This document shows positions 24,501-32,033 of a stretch of 50,444 bases of DNA, piece after piece. Both the position numbers and the translations under genes were made by a program. The first letter of the stretch is position 1. Every line of letters begins with the position of its first letter. The notes under the pieces were generated by a model that was given only the letters and a program-made list of their open reading frames with translations, searched no databases and was not told the DNA's origin. The stretch is from Candidatus Cryptobacteroides faecipullorum (GTDB lineage Bacteria; Bacteroidota; Bacteroidia; Bacteroidales; UBA932): NCBI GenBank assembly GCA_017694885.1, contig JADIMH010000035.1, positions 1 to 50,444 on the forward strand, given 5' to 3'.

Positions 24501-24839
24501 CAAAGCCTTGCCACCTTCTATGCCGACAGTAAAAATATCCAGTCCGCCGAACCGGTCCGATACGAACGCTATGGTCCGGGAGTCGTTCGACCATATCGGC
24601 TGCGACTCGTAAGCATCCGTAGATGTAAGTCTTACTGCTTCGCCTCCGTCGGAGGAAACATAATAGATGTCACCCTGATAGGAAAATGCGATCTTGCTTC
24701 CGTCAGGAGAGATCTTCGGATATCTCATCCAGAGAGGAGTGCTGTTCCCTCCTGCAGAAGCGTCATCCGAAGCCGCATAGGCTGACAGGGCGCCCAGCAT
24801 GAGGAATGCCGGAAACGCGATGGAAAATATTCTCTTCAT
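21534..24839 (-). CDS. Tricorn-like S41 protease, secreted
   Basis: A 1101-residue exported protease with tricorn architecture. A signal peptide (about 1-22) is followed by beta-propeller repeats (WMRYPKISPDGSKIAFSYQG, SPDGKSIVYASERTG, FSPDGKEVAFIENR) to about residue 700, the ELNVSHTGSGY core segment, a PDZ-like region around 815-870, and the C-terminal S41 core: GRLGYVHIRSM, DGIVIDTRHNGGG and a probable nucleophile Ser in EDNYSNAHG. Tricorn-type enzymes cut peptides into small fragments. An odd feature is a highly charged Lys/Glu/Ala stretch (about 560-610) inserted in the propeller and likely to form a coiled coil. The -7 box is at 24872-24879. The gene is convergent with the winged-helix gene. 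Confidence 0.9.
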   Translation of the reverse strand: MKRIFSIAFPAFLMLGALSAYAASDDASAGGNSTPLWMRYPKISPDGSKIAFSYQGDIYYVSSDGGEAVRLTSTDAYESQPIWSNDSRTIAFVSDRFGGLDIFTVGIEGGKALRITTHSGAETPLAFSPDDRLIYFSAAIQDPASSVMWSSSWVTELYKVNATGGRPVQVTATPVCSVSFGPDGESFLYYDRTGSENIWRKHHTSSVARNIFYYDAADGTHTQITFNPGEDRDPIFSGEGQMVFLSERDGGSFNVYTASVEDADNATALTRFKEHPVRFLSRAENGMLCFGYQGEIYTMVSGKQPKKVNVGISNDNADHPSEIRLSGVEDMAVSDDGKEIILLSRGEVFATTGEYGTTRQVTRTAAAEEGITVSPDGKSIVYASERTGRWNLYKATKAREDDLHFAYATLIDEEPLFKNEDAERTYPSFSPDGKEVAFIENRHILKVLDLESGKVRQITDGTQHYGEFEYEWSPDGKWFALTLITNRRDPYSDIGIVSASGDGKIYNITNSGYIDVSPEWVMDGNAVIFVSNRLGMRSHASWGSQDDVFIAFMNRKAYDEFNMSEEEYALYKEQKEAAEKKAEEAEKAEKEDAKSRKDKKAEASVAEEKDNKEDIVIELDGLEDRVIRLTPMSSNLRSAAMSADGETLYFLSSFEKGFDLWELKTRSGEISQLKKGVSAGMLRLDRDGKKLYILGSRPQIMDIGSKQFKPVDFNMEMELDRAAERAYMFDHVFKQEKRKFYSSDYHGVDLDRLQKDYEPFLAHINNNYDFSEMLSEILGELNVSHTGSGYRGPGAEKPTPALGLLFDLAYEGDGLKVDEVLDPGPFSVSGSKVVPGVVLEKIDGERILAGEDWFPLINGKQGILTLFSFYNPETGERWETAARPVSAGEQNEMLYQRWIKSRAAAVDSLSGGRLGYVHIRSMGDESYRDVYADILGKYNLRDGIVIDTRHNGGGRLHEDIEILFSGEKYLEQVIQGTVVCDMPSRRYNKHSIMLVSEDNYSNAHGTPWVYQHQGLGSIVGMPVPGTMTSVNWETLQDPSMYFGIPVIGYRTRDGHYLENSQLQPDFVVRNRPEDAVNGRDEQLEVAVRELLRQIDADSDVW

Positions 24840-24871
24840 TGCGGTAATTATGTAAATTAAAGTTCAAGGCG

Positions 24872-24879
24872 CAAAGATA
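24872..24879 (-). promoter_or_regulatory. Promoter -7 box of the tricorn-like gene
   Basis: Reads TAtcTTTG on the minus strand, 32 bp upstream of the ATG. No clear -33 box. Confidence 0.5.
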
Positions 24880-24941
24880 TTGAAAATAGTGAAATTTGCC
24901 TTCATCATACCACCGCACCGGTTTTCCATGATGACACAAGA

Positions 24942-25451
24942 TCAGAAAGTGGTTATATTGACGTTGACCTCATATTCCGGGAGTTTGTCGTAAATGCTCC
25001 AGAAATAATAAGGTGCAACCATAGCGGGAGCTATCCCACAAAACTCACTATATACCAGATTCAAGGTCAATGCATCTGTCCCGGTCTCCACTGCCTGGCT
25101 CTCCAGACTGTATCTTGGTTCCCCGAAAACATGCTGCCCGACTATAAGCGAATATTTCGCAAAGTCAATGTCAGGCAACTCAATCGGTTCAGGCGCGATC
25201 TCCCGGAACTGTTCCACTGTGTTGATAAGAAAACATTCGGTGCTTATATCATCACTACCCTCAATGTTGCTGAAGTTGAGATCAGTTTGATCTTCTGACA
25301 GGTGTGCATCGAAGAAATCTGTAACCTACCGGGAAGGCGTTACAGGCGGTGTTTCGGCAGCCATAGACGGATCGTCGGAATCGCTGCAGCCGGCAAAGCC
25401 CGCGCCCGACAGAAGCAGGGCGGCGGCAAGAATCAGTGTTCGGATTTTCAT
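24942..25451 (-). pseudogene. Lipoprotein gene interrupted by an in-frame amber codon
   Basis: Translation from ATG 25451 gives a clear lipoprotein signal (MKIRTLILAAALLL, lipobox before Cys, then SDSDDP) and stops at TAG 25326-25328 after 41 codons. The same frame continues without another stop to 24942, encoding VTDFFDAHLSEDQ and then a compact domain (DIDFAKYSLIVGQHVFGEP ... PYYFWSIYDKLPEYEVNV) of the type found in small Bacteroidales lipoproteins. A single base change would restore a 169-residue protein. The promoter is intact at 25489-25519. A recent nonsense mutation, a sequencing error or amber readthrough are all possible. The downstream fragment alone can start only from GTG 25217. 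Confidence 0.75.
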
Positions 25452-25488
25452 GGCATTTACAGTTAAAGTTGGACAATTTTATTCGGTC

Positions 25489-25519
25489 TAAAGTTATAAA
25501 TAATTAAACAATATCAAAT
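25489..25519 (-). promoter_or_regulatory. Promoter of the interrupted lipoprotein gene
   Basis: On the minus strand TTTG (25519-25516), 19 bp, TAacTTTA (25496-25489), seven of eight -7 positions. It lies about 38 bp upstream of ATG 25451. Confidence 0.6.
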
Positions 25520-25536
25520 GAATATACACCCGCAGA

Positions 25537-26007
25537 TCATTCCTGCAGATCCTCCGGAAGTACATCGAACACCCATGTCACATCTATATATCCCTTCCTG
25601 TCAGGCTGCGGCTGCTGGTCCCGGACATATTTCCGCCAGAGCGATTCATTGAACAGCTGCCGCCCGGAACCGCCCCTTTCAGACCAGCGCCAATGCCTTA
25701 CCGGAATCCCGTCCTCGGAATAGAATGTCAAGCCCCCGTCATCATCGGAGCCTACTATTTCTGTAATATAGCTGAACTTGGGGTCTCCTATTGACTGTAT
25801 GCTGCAGACAACCCCTATTGCGATGGAGTCTCCCGGCGAAATTTCCACTTTCTCATGAATATCACCGTACGTCCAGGAAACCGAAAAAGGGGTATCTGTG
25901 GTATTTTTTATAAACCACTCCGATTCATGACCTCCATCCATATATATCTCTGGGTCACAGGAAGCACATCCTATCGTGACCAGGATACCATAGACAATTC
26001 GTTTCAT
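25537..26007 (-). CDS. Small lipoprotein, paralogue 2 of a tandem pair
   Basis: A 156-residue predicted lipoprotein: short signal (MKRIVYGILVTIG) with a lipobox ending CASC-DP. The mature part reads as a beta-rich domain with WFIKNTTDTPFSVSW near the start and the block HWRWSERGGSGRQLFNESLW near residue 110, ending in LPEDLQE. The upstream neighbour 13 bp away shares the same blocks, so the two arose by tandem duplication. I do not recognise the family. The two probably share the promoter at 26573-26580. Confidence 0.75.
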   Translation of the reverse strand: MKRIVYGILVTIGCASCDPEIYMDGGHESEWFIKNTTDTPFSVSWTYGDIHEKVEISPGDSIAIGVVCSIQSIGDPKFSYITEIVGSDDDGGLTFYSEDGIPVRHWRWSERGGSGRQLFNESLWRKYVRDQQPQPDRKGYIDVTWVFDVLPEDLQE

Positions 26008-26020
26008 ACATCAACCACCT

Positions 26021-26485
26021 TTAAATTTCTTCTTGCCCTATATCTTCCGGCAATATATAGAAATGCCAGACAGCATCTGTGATTTTATTATAATACTCGG
26101 TTTCGTCCTTTTCCCACAATGATTCATCAAAGATTTGCCGTCCGGGACTGTCCCTTTCAGACCAGCGCCATTCTTTTAAAAGTTTTCCGTCATCCGAATA
26201 TAAGGATATTGTCATTTCTTCTTCTCCGGCCAGCTTTTGAATTTCTCCGAACTCAGGCTTTACATATGGTATCGTGGAATCCACCGATCCTATGGAAGTC
26301 AGGTCTCTCGGTCTAAGATGTTCTTCCGACCGGCTGTCTCCCGGGAAATTCCATGAAACGTTCAATGTCTCTTCTGTGGCATTCCCGATAATCCACAGAG
26401 ATGACCGGAAGTACACTCTTGTTTCAGGTTTATTACCACAAGATACCGCAAATAACAACACAAGGGCATATAACAAACGTGTCAT
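26021..26485 (-). CDS. Small lipoprotein, paralogue 1 of a tandem pair
   Basis: A 154-residue predicted lipoprotein with signal MTRLLYALVLLFAVSC-GN. It shares with the downstream gene the N-terminal strand pattern (LWIIGNATEETLNVSW), the block EWRWSERDSPGRQIFDESLW and the C-terminal LPEDIGQE, while the middle is diverged. Function is unknown; the pattern suggests an envelope-exposed beta-sandwich. It is first in a two-gene unit with an approximately 80-nt leader, opposite the DUF6567-type lipoprotein gene. Confidence 0.75.
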   Translation of the reverse strand: MTRLLYALVLLFAVSCGNKPETRVYFRSSLWIIGNATEETLNVSWNFPGDSRSEEHLRPRDLTSIGSVDSTIPYVKPEFGEIQKLAGEEEMTISLYSDDGKLLKEWRWSERDSPGRQIFDESLWEKDETEYYNKITDAVWHFYILPEDIGQEEI

Positions 26486-26572
26486 TTTTCATCAAATTAA
26501 TTCAGATGTGTTATCTCAAAACCGGAATCAGGATTTACGGTAAAAGAACCGTCTGCCGGTATGGTCATGCGG

Positions 26573-26580
26573 CAAAAGTA
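26573..26580 (-). promoter_or_regulatory. Promoter -7 box of the paired lipoprotein genes
   Basis: Reads TActTTTG on the minus strand, 88 bp upstream of ATG 26485; back to back with the forward -7 box at 26594-26601. Confidence 0.5.
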
Positions 26581-26593
26581 AAGAAAATTATCT

Positions 26594-26601
26594 TATCTTT
26601 G
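26594..26601 (+). promoter_or_regulatory. Promoter -7 box for the lipoprotein/OMP/folP group
   Basis: TAtcTTTG, 72 bp before ATG 26673. Together with 26573-26580 it forms a divergent promoter pair. Confidence 0.5.
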
Positions 26602-26672
26602 CTTCCCGAAATTCCAAACCGTGTTCAGCCTTGGGTGGAACGCCCTTGCGGCTGTATTATAAACATCTGATT

Positions 26673-27038
26673 ATGAAGCATACAGGCTTAATCATTTTTT
26701 TCGTGGCGGCAGTGTTCTCGCTCACCTCGTGCGGAGGTACCGTCCACATGATCTCAAACTATAACGTAGCCCAGACCACGCTGCACCTTTCGCAGGACAA
26801 CTTCAAGGTCATAGGAAATGTCGAGGGATCGGCCCATGCCACCTATGTACTCGGGATCGGAGGAGTATCAAAACGGGCCATAAAGGAAAACGCCATAGCC
26901 GATATGTACAGGAATGCCTGTCTTACCGGAGCGCAGGCGGTTACAAATGTCACGACCACGATGAAAGCAAGGTTCTACCTTTTCTGGTGGGAATATGATT
27001 TCATAGCATCGGGGCAGATAATAGAATTCACGGAATAG
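26673..27038 (+). CDS. DUF6567-type small lipoprotein
   Basis: A 121-residue lipoprotein with signal MKHTGLIIFFVAAVFSLTSC-GG. The mature protein contains DNFKVIGNVEGSAHATYVLG, IGGVSKRAIKENAIADMYRN and a final beta strand ASGQIIEFTE, matching the DUF6567 lipoproteins frequent in Bacteroides as I recall them. Function is unknown. The reading frame extends upstream to 26631, but the signal peptide begins at ATG 26673, which I use. It is the first gene of a probable three-gene unit with the beta-barrel protein (30 bp gap) and folP. Confidence 0.8.
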   Translation: MKHTGLIIFFVAAVFSLTSCGGTVHMISNYNVAQTTLHLSQDNFKVIGNVEGSAHATYVLGIGGVSKRAIKENAIADMYRNACLTGAQAVTNVTTTMKARFYLFWWEYDFIASGQIIEFTE

Positions 27039-27068
27039 GGACAGCTACCGGCAACAACAGATACGACA

Positions 27069-27926
27069 ATGAAAAAGATCATATTGACAACCATACTGGC
27101 GCTCTGCGCACTGCAGGCTGCTCTGGCCCAGGTCAGAGTGGATACACTGACATTGGAAAACGGGAATGTGCTTAAAGGAAAAGTTGTCGCGAAAAGCGGT
27201 TCATCCGTATTTTTCAAAACTGCCGACGGTACATTATTCAAACAATTCAATGCCGAAGACATTATATCGCTGGGCCAGGAATCACTTTCCAGACATGAAT
27301 ATAATCTGCTGCGAGGCTTTACCCGCGACGGGAAATGCACAAGAAACTACGTTCCGTCTTCAAGACGGCAAGGGTACGGAGCGTTCATCGAGGCTCTCGG
27401 AGGATATAGCACATCGTCATACGGGTGGTTTGACGTTACCACTTCACAGGGATATTTCATCTCTCCGGTATTGTTTGCCGGTGCCGGAACCGGGGTCAAC
27501 ATGAAAATAGAATACAGCAGCTATGATTATAGAGGAACGATAAGAAAGACTTCCATGTCCGTCCCGATTTTCGCTACGGCAAGATACTATTTCATAAACA
27601 ACAGGAACTGCAGTCCCTATATCGACGGGAAAATCGGATATGCGCTGCCATTGTATGACGCCATCGCTGCCGACAATGCCGGCAATTCATACAACAGCTA
27701 TAGCGCATACCGGACAAAAGGTCTGTATTTCAACATATCCGTCGGAGTGGAAATAAACAGGATAACTCTGGCATTGGGACTTACCGGCTCCAACACTCAG
27801 GGAATCGATTTCGGAGAAGACACCTACATGAATCAATCCGGCATGGCAAAAAGGTGGAGGAACTACTACTATGCCTACAGTTTTGTCAATGCTGCATGGC
27901 ACCTGAACGTGGGATTCAGGTTCTGA
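27069..27926 (+). CDS. Outer-membrane beta-barrel protein, unknown role
   Basis: A 285-residue exported protein: cleavable signal (MKKIILTTILALCALQAALA-Q), an N-terminal beta unit with VDTLTLENGNVLKGKVVAKS and a FFKTADGTLFKQ segment that recalls small envelope SH3-like domains, and a C-terminal region of alternating strands (YGAFIEALGGYS, SPVLFAGAGTGVN, PIFATARYYF, GLYFNISVGVEI) ending in a Phe (NVGFRF), as in outer-membrane barrels assembled by BamA. About eight strands can be counted. It follows the DUF6567-type gene by 30 bp. No ligand or enzyme activity can be inferred. Confidence 0.78.
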   Translation: MKKIILTTILALCALQAALAQVRVDTLTLENGNVLKGKVVAKSGSSVFFKTADGTLFKQFNAEDIISLGQESLSRHEYNLLRGFTRDGKCTRNYVPSSRRQGYGAFIEALGGYSTSSYGWFDVTTSQGYFISPVLFAGAGTGVNMKIEYSSYDYRGTIRKTSMSVPIFATARYYFINNRNCSPYIDGKIGYALPLYDAIAADNAGNSYNSYSAYRTKGLYFNISVGVEINRITLALGLTGSNTQGIDFGEDTYMNQSGMAKRWRNYYYAYSFVNAAWHLNVGFRF

Positions 27927-27945
27927 CCGGAAAAATTCCGCCAGC

Positions 27946-28764
27946 ATGACAGATAAAAACCGCAGGATAGAGATAATGGGAATCGTCAATGTCACTGACG
28001 ATTCGTATTTTGCGTCAAGCAGGTGTCTGTCCGGAGACGGGAAGCCTGACATGGGAAAAATACTGGAACGGACAGGCAGAATGCTCGAAGAAGGCGCTGA
28101 CATCATAGACATCGGGGCGTGTTCAACACGCCCGGGATCGGAACCTGTCGGAGAAGACACTGAATGGGAAAGGCTGGAACCTGCACTGAAGGCGGTACGG
28201 AGACATTTTCCCGGAATCAGGATTTCCATAGACACATACTGGAGTTCCGTGGTCGTGAAAGCGTACGACCTCATCGGCCCGTTCATTGTCAATGACATAT
28301 CAGCCGGAGAAGACGACCCGCATATGCTCCCGACAGTCGGCAGGCTCGGACTGGAATATGTTGCCATGCACAAGAAAGGGACTCCGCAGACCATGCAGAA
28401 TCTCTGCCGGTATATTGATGTCACGGCCGAAGTGCTGGAATATTTCAATGCATTTGCGGCCAAAGCGGAAAAAGCAGGCATCCGGGACTGGATACTCGAC
28501 CCGGGATTCGGCTTTGCAAAGACCATAGATCAGAACTACAGTCTGCTTGCAGACTTGGGGCAGTTCACCGCCCTCGGGCACCGGATATTGGTGGGAGTAT
28601 CACGGAAAAGCATGATATACAAGCTACTTGGGATTACCCCTGAGGAATCTCTCCCCCAGACCCAGGTCCTTCACCTCGCCGCTCTTGAACGCGGGGCGGA
28701 TATCCTGAGGGTCCACGATGTCGCCGAAGCCGCACGTACGGTACAGGTCTACAGACAACTGTAG
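27946..28764 (+). CDS. folP: Dihydropteroate synthase
   Basis: A 272-residue TIM-barrel enzyme joining 6-hydroxymethyl-dihydropterin pyrophosphate to p-aminobenzoate in folate synthesis, and the sulfonamide target. Signatures are MGIVNVTDDSY at the first strand, DIIDIGACSTRPGSEP (pABA loop), the pterin-site Asp in ISIDTYWS, VNDISAG, the LDPGFGFAKT segment and VGVSRKSMIY. All key positions appear intact. It starts 19 bp after the beta-barrel gene and is likely cotranscribed, an arrangement with no obvious functional logic. Confidence 0.96.
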   Translation: MTDKNRRIEIMGIVNVTDDSYFASSRCLSGDGKPDMGKILERTGRMLEEGADIIDIGACSTRPGSEPVGEDTEWERLEPALKAVRRHFPGIRISIDTYWSSVVVKAYDLIGPFIVNDISAGEDDPHMLPTVGRLGLEYVAMHKKGTPQTMQNLCRYIDVTAEVLEYFNAFAAKAEKAGIRDWILDPGFGFAKTIDQNYSLLADLGQFTALGHRILVGVSRKSMIYKLLGITPEESLPQTQVLHLAALERGADILRVHDVAEAARTVQVYRQL

Positions 28765-28842
28765 AAAATCCCGCCATCCTCATGGCGCAAGTTCAACAAC
28801 AAACAACACGTTCAATATCAACAAATTACACAATAAAAAATC

Positions 28843-28938
28843 TGCGCCAGGGGTGGTCGTGATAGGGGTCTGGCGCAAGTAGCAAAATCATTAGTTCGCT
28901 GATTCTTAGACCATTATGCAGACATCCGCATGCGCCAG
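28843..28938. repeat. TGCGCCAG repeats before purB
   Basis: TGCGCCAG (28843-28850) and CTGGCGCA (28870-28877) form a perfect 8-bp inverted repeat with a 19-nt loop; a third copy lies at 28931-28938 and a partial TGGCGCA near 28783-28789. They sit between folP and purB. The 28765-29031 gap holds no gene. Confidence 0.6.
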
Positions 28939-28996
28939 GGTTGTGCCTTTGCGGATAAGCATTCAAAAAAATTATCGGATTGTCATATGTTCTTCG

Positions 28997-29004
28997 TATC
29001 TTTG
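28997..29004 (+). promoter_or_regulatory. Promoter -7 box for purB
   Basis: TAtcTTTG, 28 bp upstream of the ATG. No -33 box at the usual distance. Confidence 0.55.
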
Positions 29005-29031
29005 TGTGTTTGATTTTTTATAAGGACAGAA

Positions 29032-30372
29032 ATGGACAATCACGCTTTACTCGCAGTATCTCCGGTCGACGGAAGATATGCACGCCAGACAGAACCGCTC
29101 AGAGAATATTTCAGCGAATATGCCCTTATCCGTTACAGGGTACGTGTCGAGATCGAATATTTTATCGCTCTGTGCGAAATCCCGCTCCCGCAGCTTGCGG
29201 ACTTCGACCACGGCAAATTCGAAATGCTGAGGGACATTTACAGGAATCTGACTCCGGACGATGCTGCAAAAGTAAAGGATATCGAAAAGGTCACCAACCA
29301 TGATGTCAAGGCCGTCGAATATTTCATCAAGGAAAAATTCAAGGAAGCAGGCATCGCGCAATGGGGCGAATTCGTCCATTTCGGACTCACTTCACAGGAC
29401 ATAAACAACACTTCCGTTCCCCTTTCCCTTAAAGAAGCCATCGAAAACGCTTATCTTCCTCTGTTAAACGAAGTGCTGGGAACGATAAGATCGATGGCGG
29501 AACAGTGGAAAGACATACCGATGCTGGCAAAGACACACGGACAGCCGGCCTCCCCTACCCGTCTGGGAAAGGAATTCAAGGTATTCCAGGTCAGGATTGA
29601 AGAACAGATCAGGCAGCTTTCCCTGCTGAGCTATCCCGCAAAATTCGGCGGAGCCACCGGAAACATGAACGCACACAAGGTCGCTTATTCGGGCATCGAC
29701 TGGATAGCTTTCGGAGACAGGTTCGTCTCCTCGCTCGGCCTCAGGAGATCGTTCCCTACCACGCAGATAGAGCATTATGACAATCTCGCCGCCATCTTCG
29801 ACAACATCCGCCGCATCAACACCATCCTGATAGACCTGAGCAGAGACATCTGGACTTACATCTCGATGGAATATTTCCACCAGAAAGTCAACAGGAACGA
29901 GGTCGGGTCATCCGCAATGCCGCACAAGGTGAATCCGATAGACTTCGAGAATGCCGAAGGCAACCTGGGAATGGCCGACGCGGTATTCACACATCTGTCG
30001 ATGAAACTTCCCGTATCGCGTCTTCAGAGAGACCTGACGGATTCTACCGTACTCAGGAATGTCGGCGTACCTATCGCGCATACCATGATCGCCCTCAATT
30101 CCCTCAAAAAGGGACTCGGCAAGCTGATCCTCAACGAGCCGGCGATAAAGGCGGACCTTGAAAGGAACTGGGCGGTAGTGGCGGAAGCTATCCAGACGAT
30201 CCTGCGCAGGGAGAACTATCCTAATCCTTACGAGACGCTGAAAGCACTTACCAGGACAGGGGAAGCGATAAACCATCAGACCATAGCCGACTTCATCGAG
30301 ACACTTAATGTCAGCGAAAGCGTCAAGGATGAGCTCAGGGCCATTTCACCGATGACCTACACAGGATTCTGA
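29032..30372 (+). CDS. purB: Adenylosuccinate lyase
   Basis: A 446-residue fumarase/aspartase-superfamily lyase acting twice in purine synthesis: SAICAR to AICAR and adenylosuccinate to AMP, with loss of fumarate. The superfamily signature GSSAMPHKVNP is complete, with the catalytic His and Ser regions TNHDVKAVEYF and HFGLTSQDINN, and KTHGQPASPT. Length fits the family. The small secreted-protein gene begins 26 bp downstream. Transcription likely starts at the -7 box 28997-29004, preceded by the TGCGCCAG repeats. Confidence 0.96.
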   Translation: MDNHALLAVSPVDGRYARQTEPLREYFSEYALIRYRVRVEIEYFIALCEIPLPQLADFDHGKFEMLRDIYRNLTPDDAAKVKDIEKVTNHDVKAVEYFIKEKFKEAGIAQWGEFVHFGLTSQDINNTSVPLSLKEAIENAYLPLLNEVLGTIRSMAEQWKDIPMLAKTHGQPASPTRLGKEFKVFQVRIEEQIRQLSLLSYPAKFGGATGNMNAHKVAYSGIDWIAFGDRFVSSLGLRRSFPTTQIEHYDNLAAIFDNIRRINTILIDLSRDIWTYISMEYFHQKVNRNEVGSSAMPHKVNPIDFENAEGNLGMADAVFTHLSMKLPVSRLQRDLTDSTVLRNVGVPIAHTMIALNSLKKGLGKLILNEPAIKADLERNWAVVAEAIQTILRRENYPNPYETLKALTRTGEAINHQTIADFIETLNVSESVKDELRAISPMTYTGF

Positions 30373-30398
30373 TCTGAACAGTTACCCCATTAAAGCGC

Positions 30399-30740
30399 AT
30401 GAAATTCTTCCTGAAACTTCTATTTTTCATTGCATTCTTTACAGCCAGCCTACAGCCGGCTGCATGCCATGTTGCGGGACAGCCGGATACCGTGCTCGTG
30501 TCGCAGCTGGAAGTCGTTGAAGTTCAGATAGACAATACCATACGCACACGGCAGCCGAAAGTCAAAGTATTCTTCTCCTATATCAATTCACATAAGAACA
30601 CGCCGGATACGGCATTGTATGCACAGGCATGCCAGGATATTGCAGATCCCGGAAAAAGCCTGCAAGGAGAGCAGGCCATGCCAATGCCCGCGGAACAGAC
30701 CTTGGAAACCATCCGGAAGATCTGTTCCTTCCTTATCTAA
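30399..30740 (+). CDS. Small secreted protein, unknown function
   Basis: A 113-residue protein with an N-terminal signal peptide (MKFFLKLLFFIAFFTASLQP). The mature part has a LEVVEVQIDNTIRTRQPKVK strand segment, then a probably disordered stretch rich in Ala, Pro and Gln, and a short C-terminal helix. I recognise no family. It lies 26 bp after purB and about 108 bp before the RND efflux genes, so it could belong to either unit. Codon usage is like its neighbours. Confidence 0.5.
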   Translation: MKFFLKLLFFIAFFTASLQPAACHVAGQPDTVLVSQLEVVEVQIDNTIRTRQPKVKVFFSYINSHKNTPDTALYAQACQDIADPGKSLQGEQAMPMPAEQTLETIRKICSFLI

Positions 30741-30848
30741 AGCTGAGGATAACGACACAGGGCAACCGTAGAAGTCTCTGCATAAGGACTTCCCGGTTAT
30801 CTTTTTCCGTATCCGTATACCTGAAAATAACCAATCAAACATATTGCA

Positions 30849-32027
30849 ATGAAACCCAACAGATTGATGTCCGGTGTCATCATTTTGTCCTGCCTTGCCG
30901 CAGTTTCAGCTACAGGCTGCCGGGAAGGAGGGACAATAGTATCATCGGAAGACAGGAACATACCTGTCATGAAACTCTACCCGGAAACCATAGAGGTACC
31001 GAGATCGTTCGTGGCCGACATACAGGCCATACAGTTCGTGGAAGTGAAATCCAAGGTCGGAGGCTTCATCAAAGAGATCCATGTCGATGAGGGACAGAAA
31101 GTCTCTAAAGGCGACGTGCTTTTCAAACTTGATGCGATCGAGTATTACGAAGCTGTCCGCGAAGCGGAAGCCGCCCTGAAACAGGCAGAGGCTGAATACC
31201 AGATGACAGCTTATGACGTGGACCGCATAAGCCGGCTTGTGGAAAAAGAGATCCTGGCGGAAGTCCGGCTGAAACAGGCACAGGCCGAACTGGCTGTGGC
31301 CGAACTCGAAGTCGAGCAGGCAAAAGTCAAGATGCAGAGAGCCAGGCTGGACTATAACTACACGACTATAACTGCTCCGATCGACGGATTTGTCGACAGG
31401 ATCCCATATAAGGTAGGCAGTCTCGTCGATACGGAAACTCTGCTCACCAACATAAGCAACGTCGCGGAAGTGTTCGCCTACTTCAAGATGAACGAAACGG
31501 AATACCTTAAGTTCCGCAGGGCAATCATCCGAGGCGAGGAAGACAGCAGGGCAGATACGGTACAGCTGGTGCTTGCCGACGGCACTCTGTACGAACATGC
31601 GGGAGTAGTGGAGACCGTTGAAGGGGATTTCGAGAGACAGACCGGCTCGATTGCATTCAGGGCGCGTTTTCCCAACCCGGAGGGACTTCTCAAACATGGA
31701 GTCTCCGGAAAGATCAACATGATGACCAAGATGGATGACGTTTACCTGATACCGCAGCAGGCTACTTTCGAAATACAGGAATTCACTTATGTCTACACTA
31801 TAGACGATAAGGATATTGCCAAGATCCGGAGTTTCGAACCGCTGGCCAGATTCAACGGATATTACGTAGCCGAAAACTTCGAACCCGGAACGGAAATAGC
31901 CTATTCCGGCATCCAGAGACTGAAGGACGGCATGAAGATAAAGCCGGTCGAAACTTCCGGAACCGACAGCGAAGGAGAGGAAAGTGCCGATAGCGGTAAA
32001 GACAAGGAATCCAACCCTGAAGAATAG
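30849..32027 (+). CDS. RND efflux periplasmic adaptor, lipoprotein
   Basis: A 392-residue membrane-fusion protein of an AcrA/MexA-type tripartite pump. The signal ends in a lipobox before Cys (SATGC-RE). Order of parts: first lipoyl half (VEVKSKVGGFIKEIHVDEGQ), a coiled-coil hairpin (about 95-170, heptad Ala/Glu/Gln), second lipoyl half (YNYTTITAPIDGFVDRIPYK), beta-barrel domain and membrane-proximal domain. The C-terminal tail is acidic (about the last 25 residues). It is directly followed (6 bp) by the permease and then the outer-membrane channel, a complete tripartite set. No regulator sits next to them. Confidence 0.93.
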   Translation: MKPNRLMSGVIILSCLAAVSATGCREGGTIVSSEDRNIPVMKLYPETIEVPRSFVADIQAIQFVEVKSKVGGFIKEIHVDEGQKVSKGDVLFKLDAIEYYEAVREAEAALKQAEAEYQMTAYDVDRISRLVEKEILAEVRLKQAQAELAVAELEVEQAKVKMQRARLDYNYTTITAPIDGFVDRIPYKVGSLVDTETLLTNISNVAEVFAYFKMNETEYLKFRRAIIRGEEDSRADTVQLVLADGTLYEHAGVVETVEGDFERQTGSIAFRARFPNPEGLLKHGVSGKINMMTKMDDVYLIPQQATFEIQEFTYVYTIDDKDIAKIRSFEPLARFNGYYVAENFEPGTEIAYSGIQRLKDGMKIKPVETSGTDSEGEESADSGKDKESNPEE

Positions 32028-32033
32028 CAGGCC

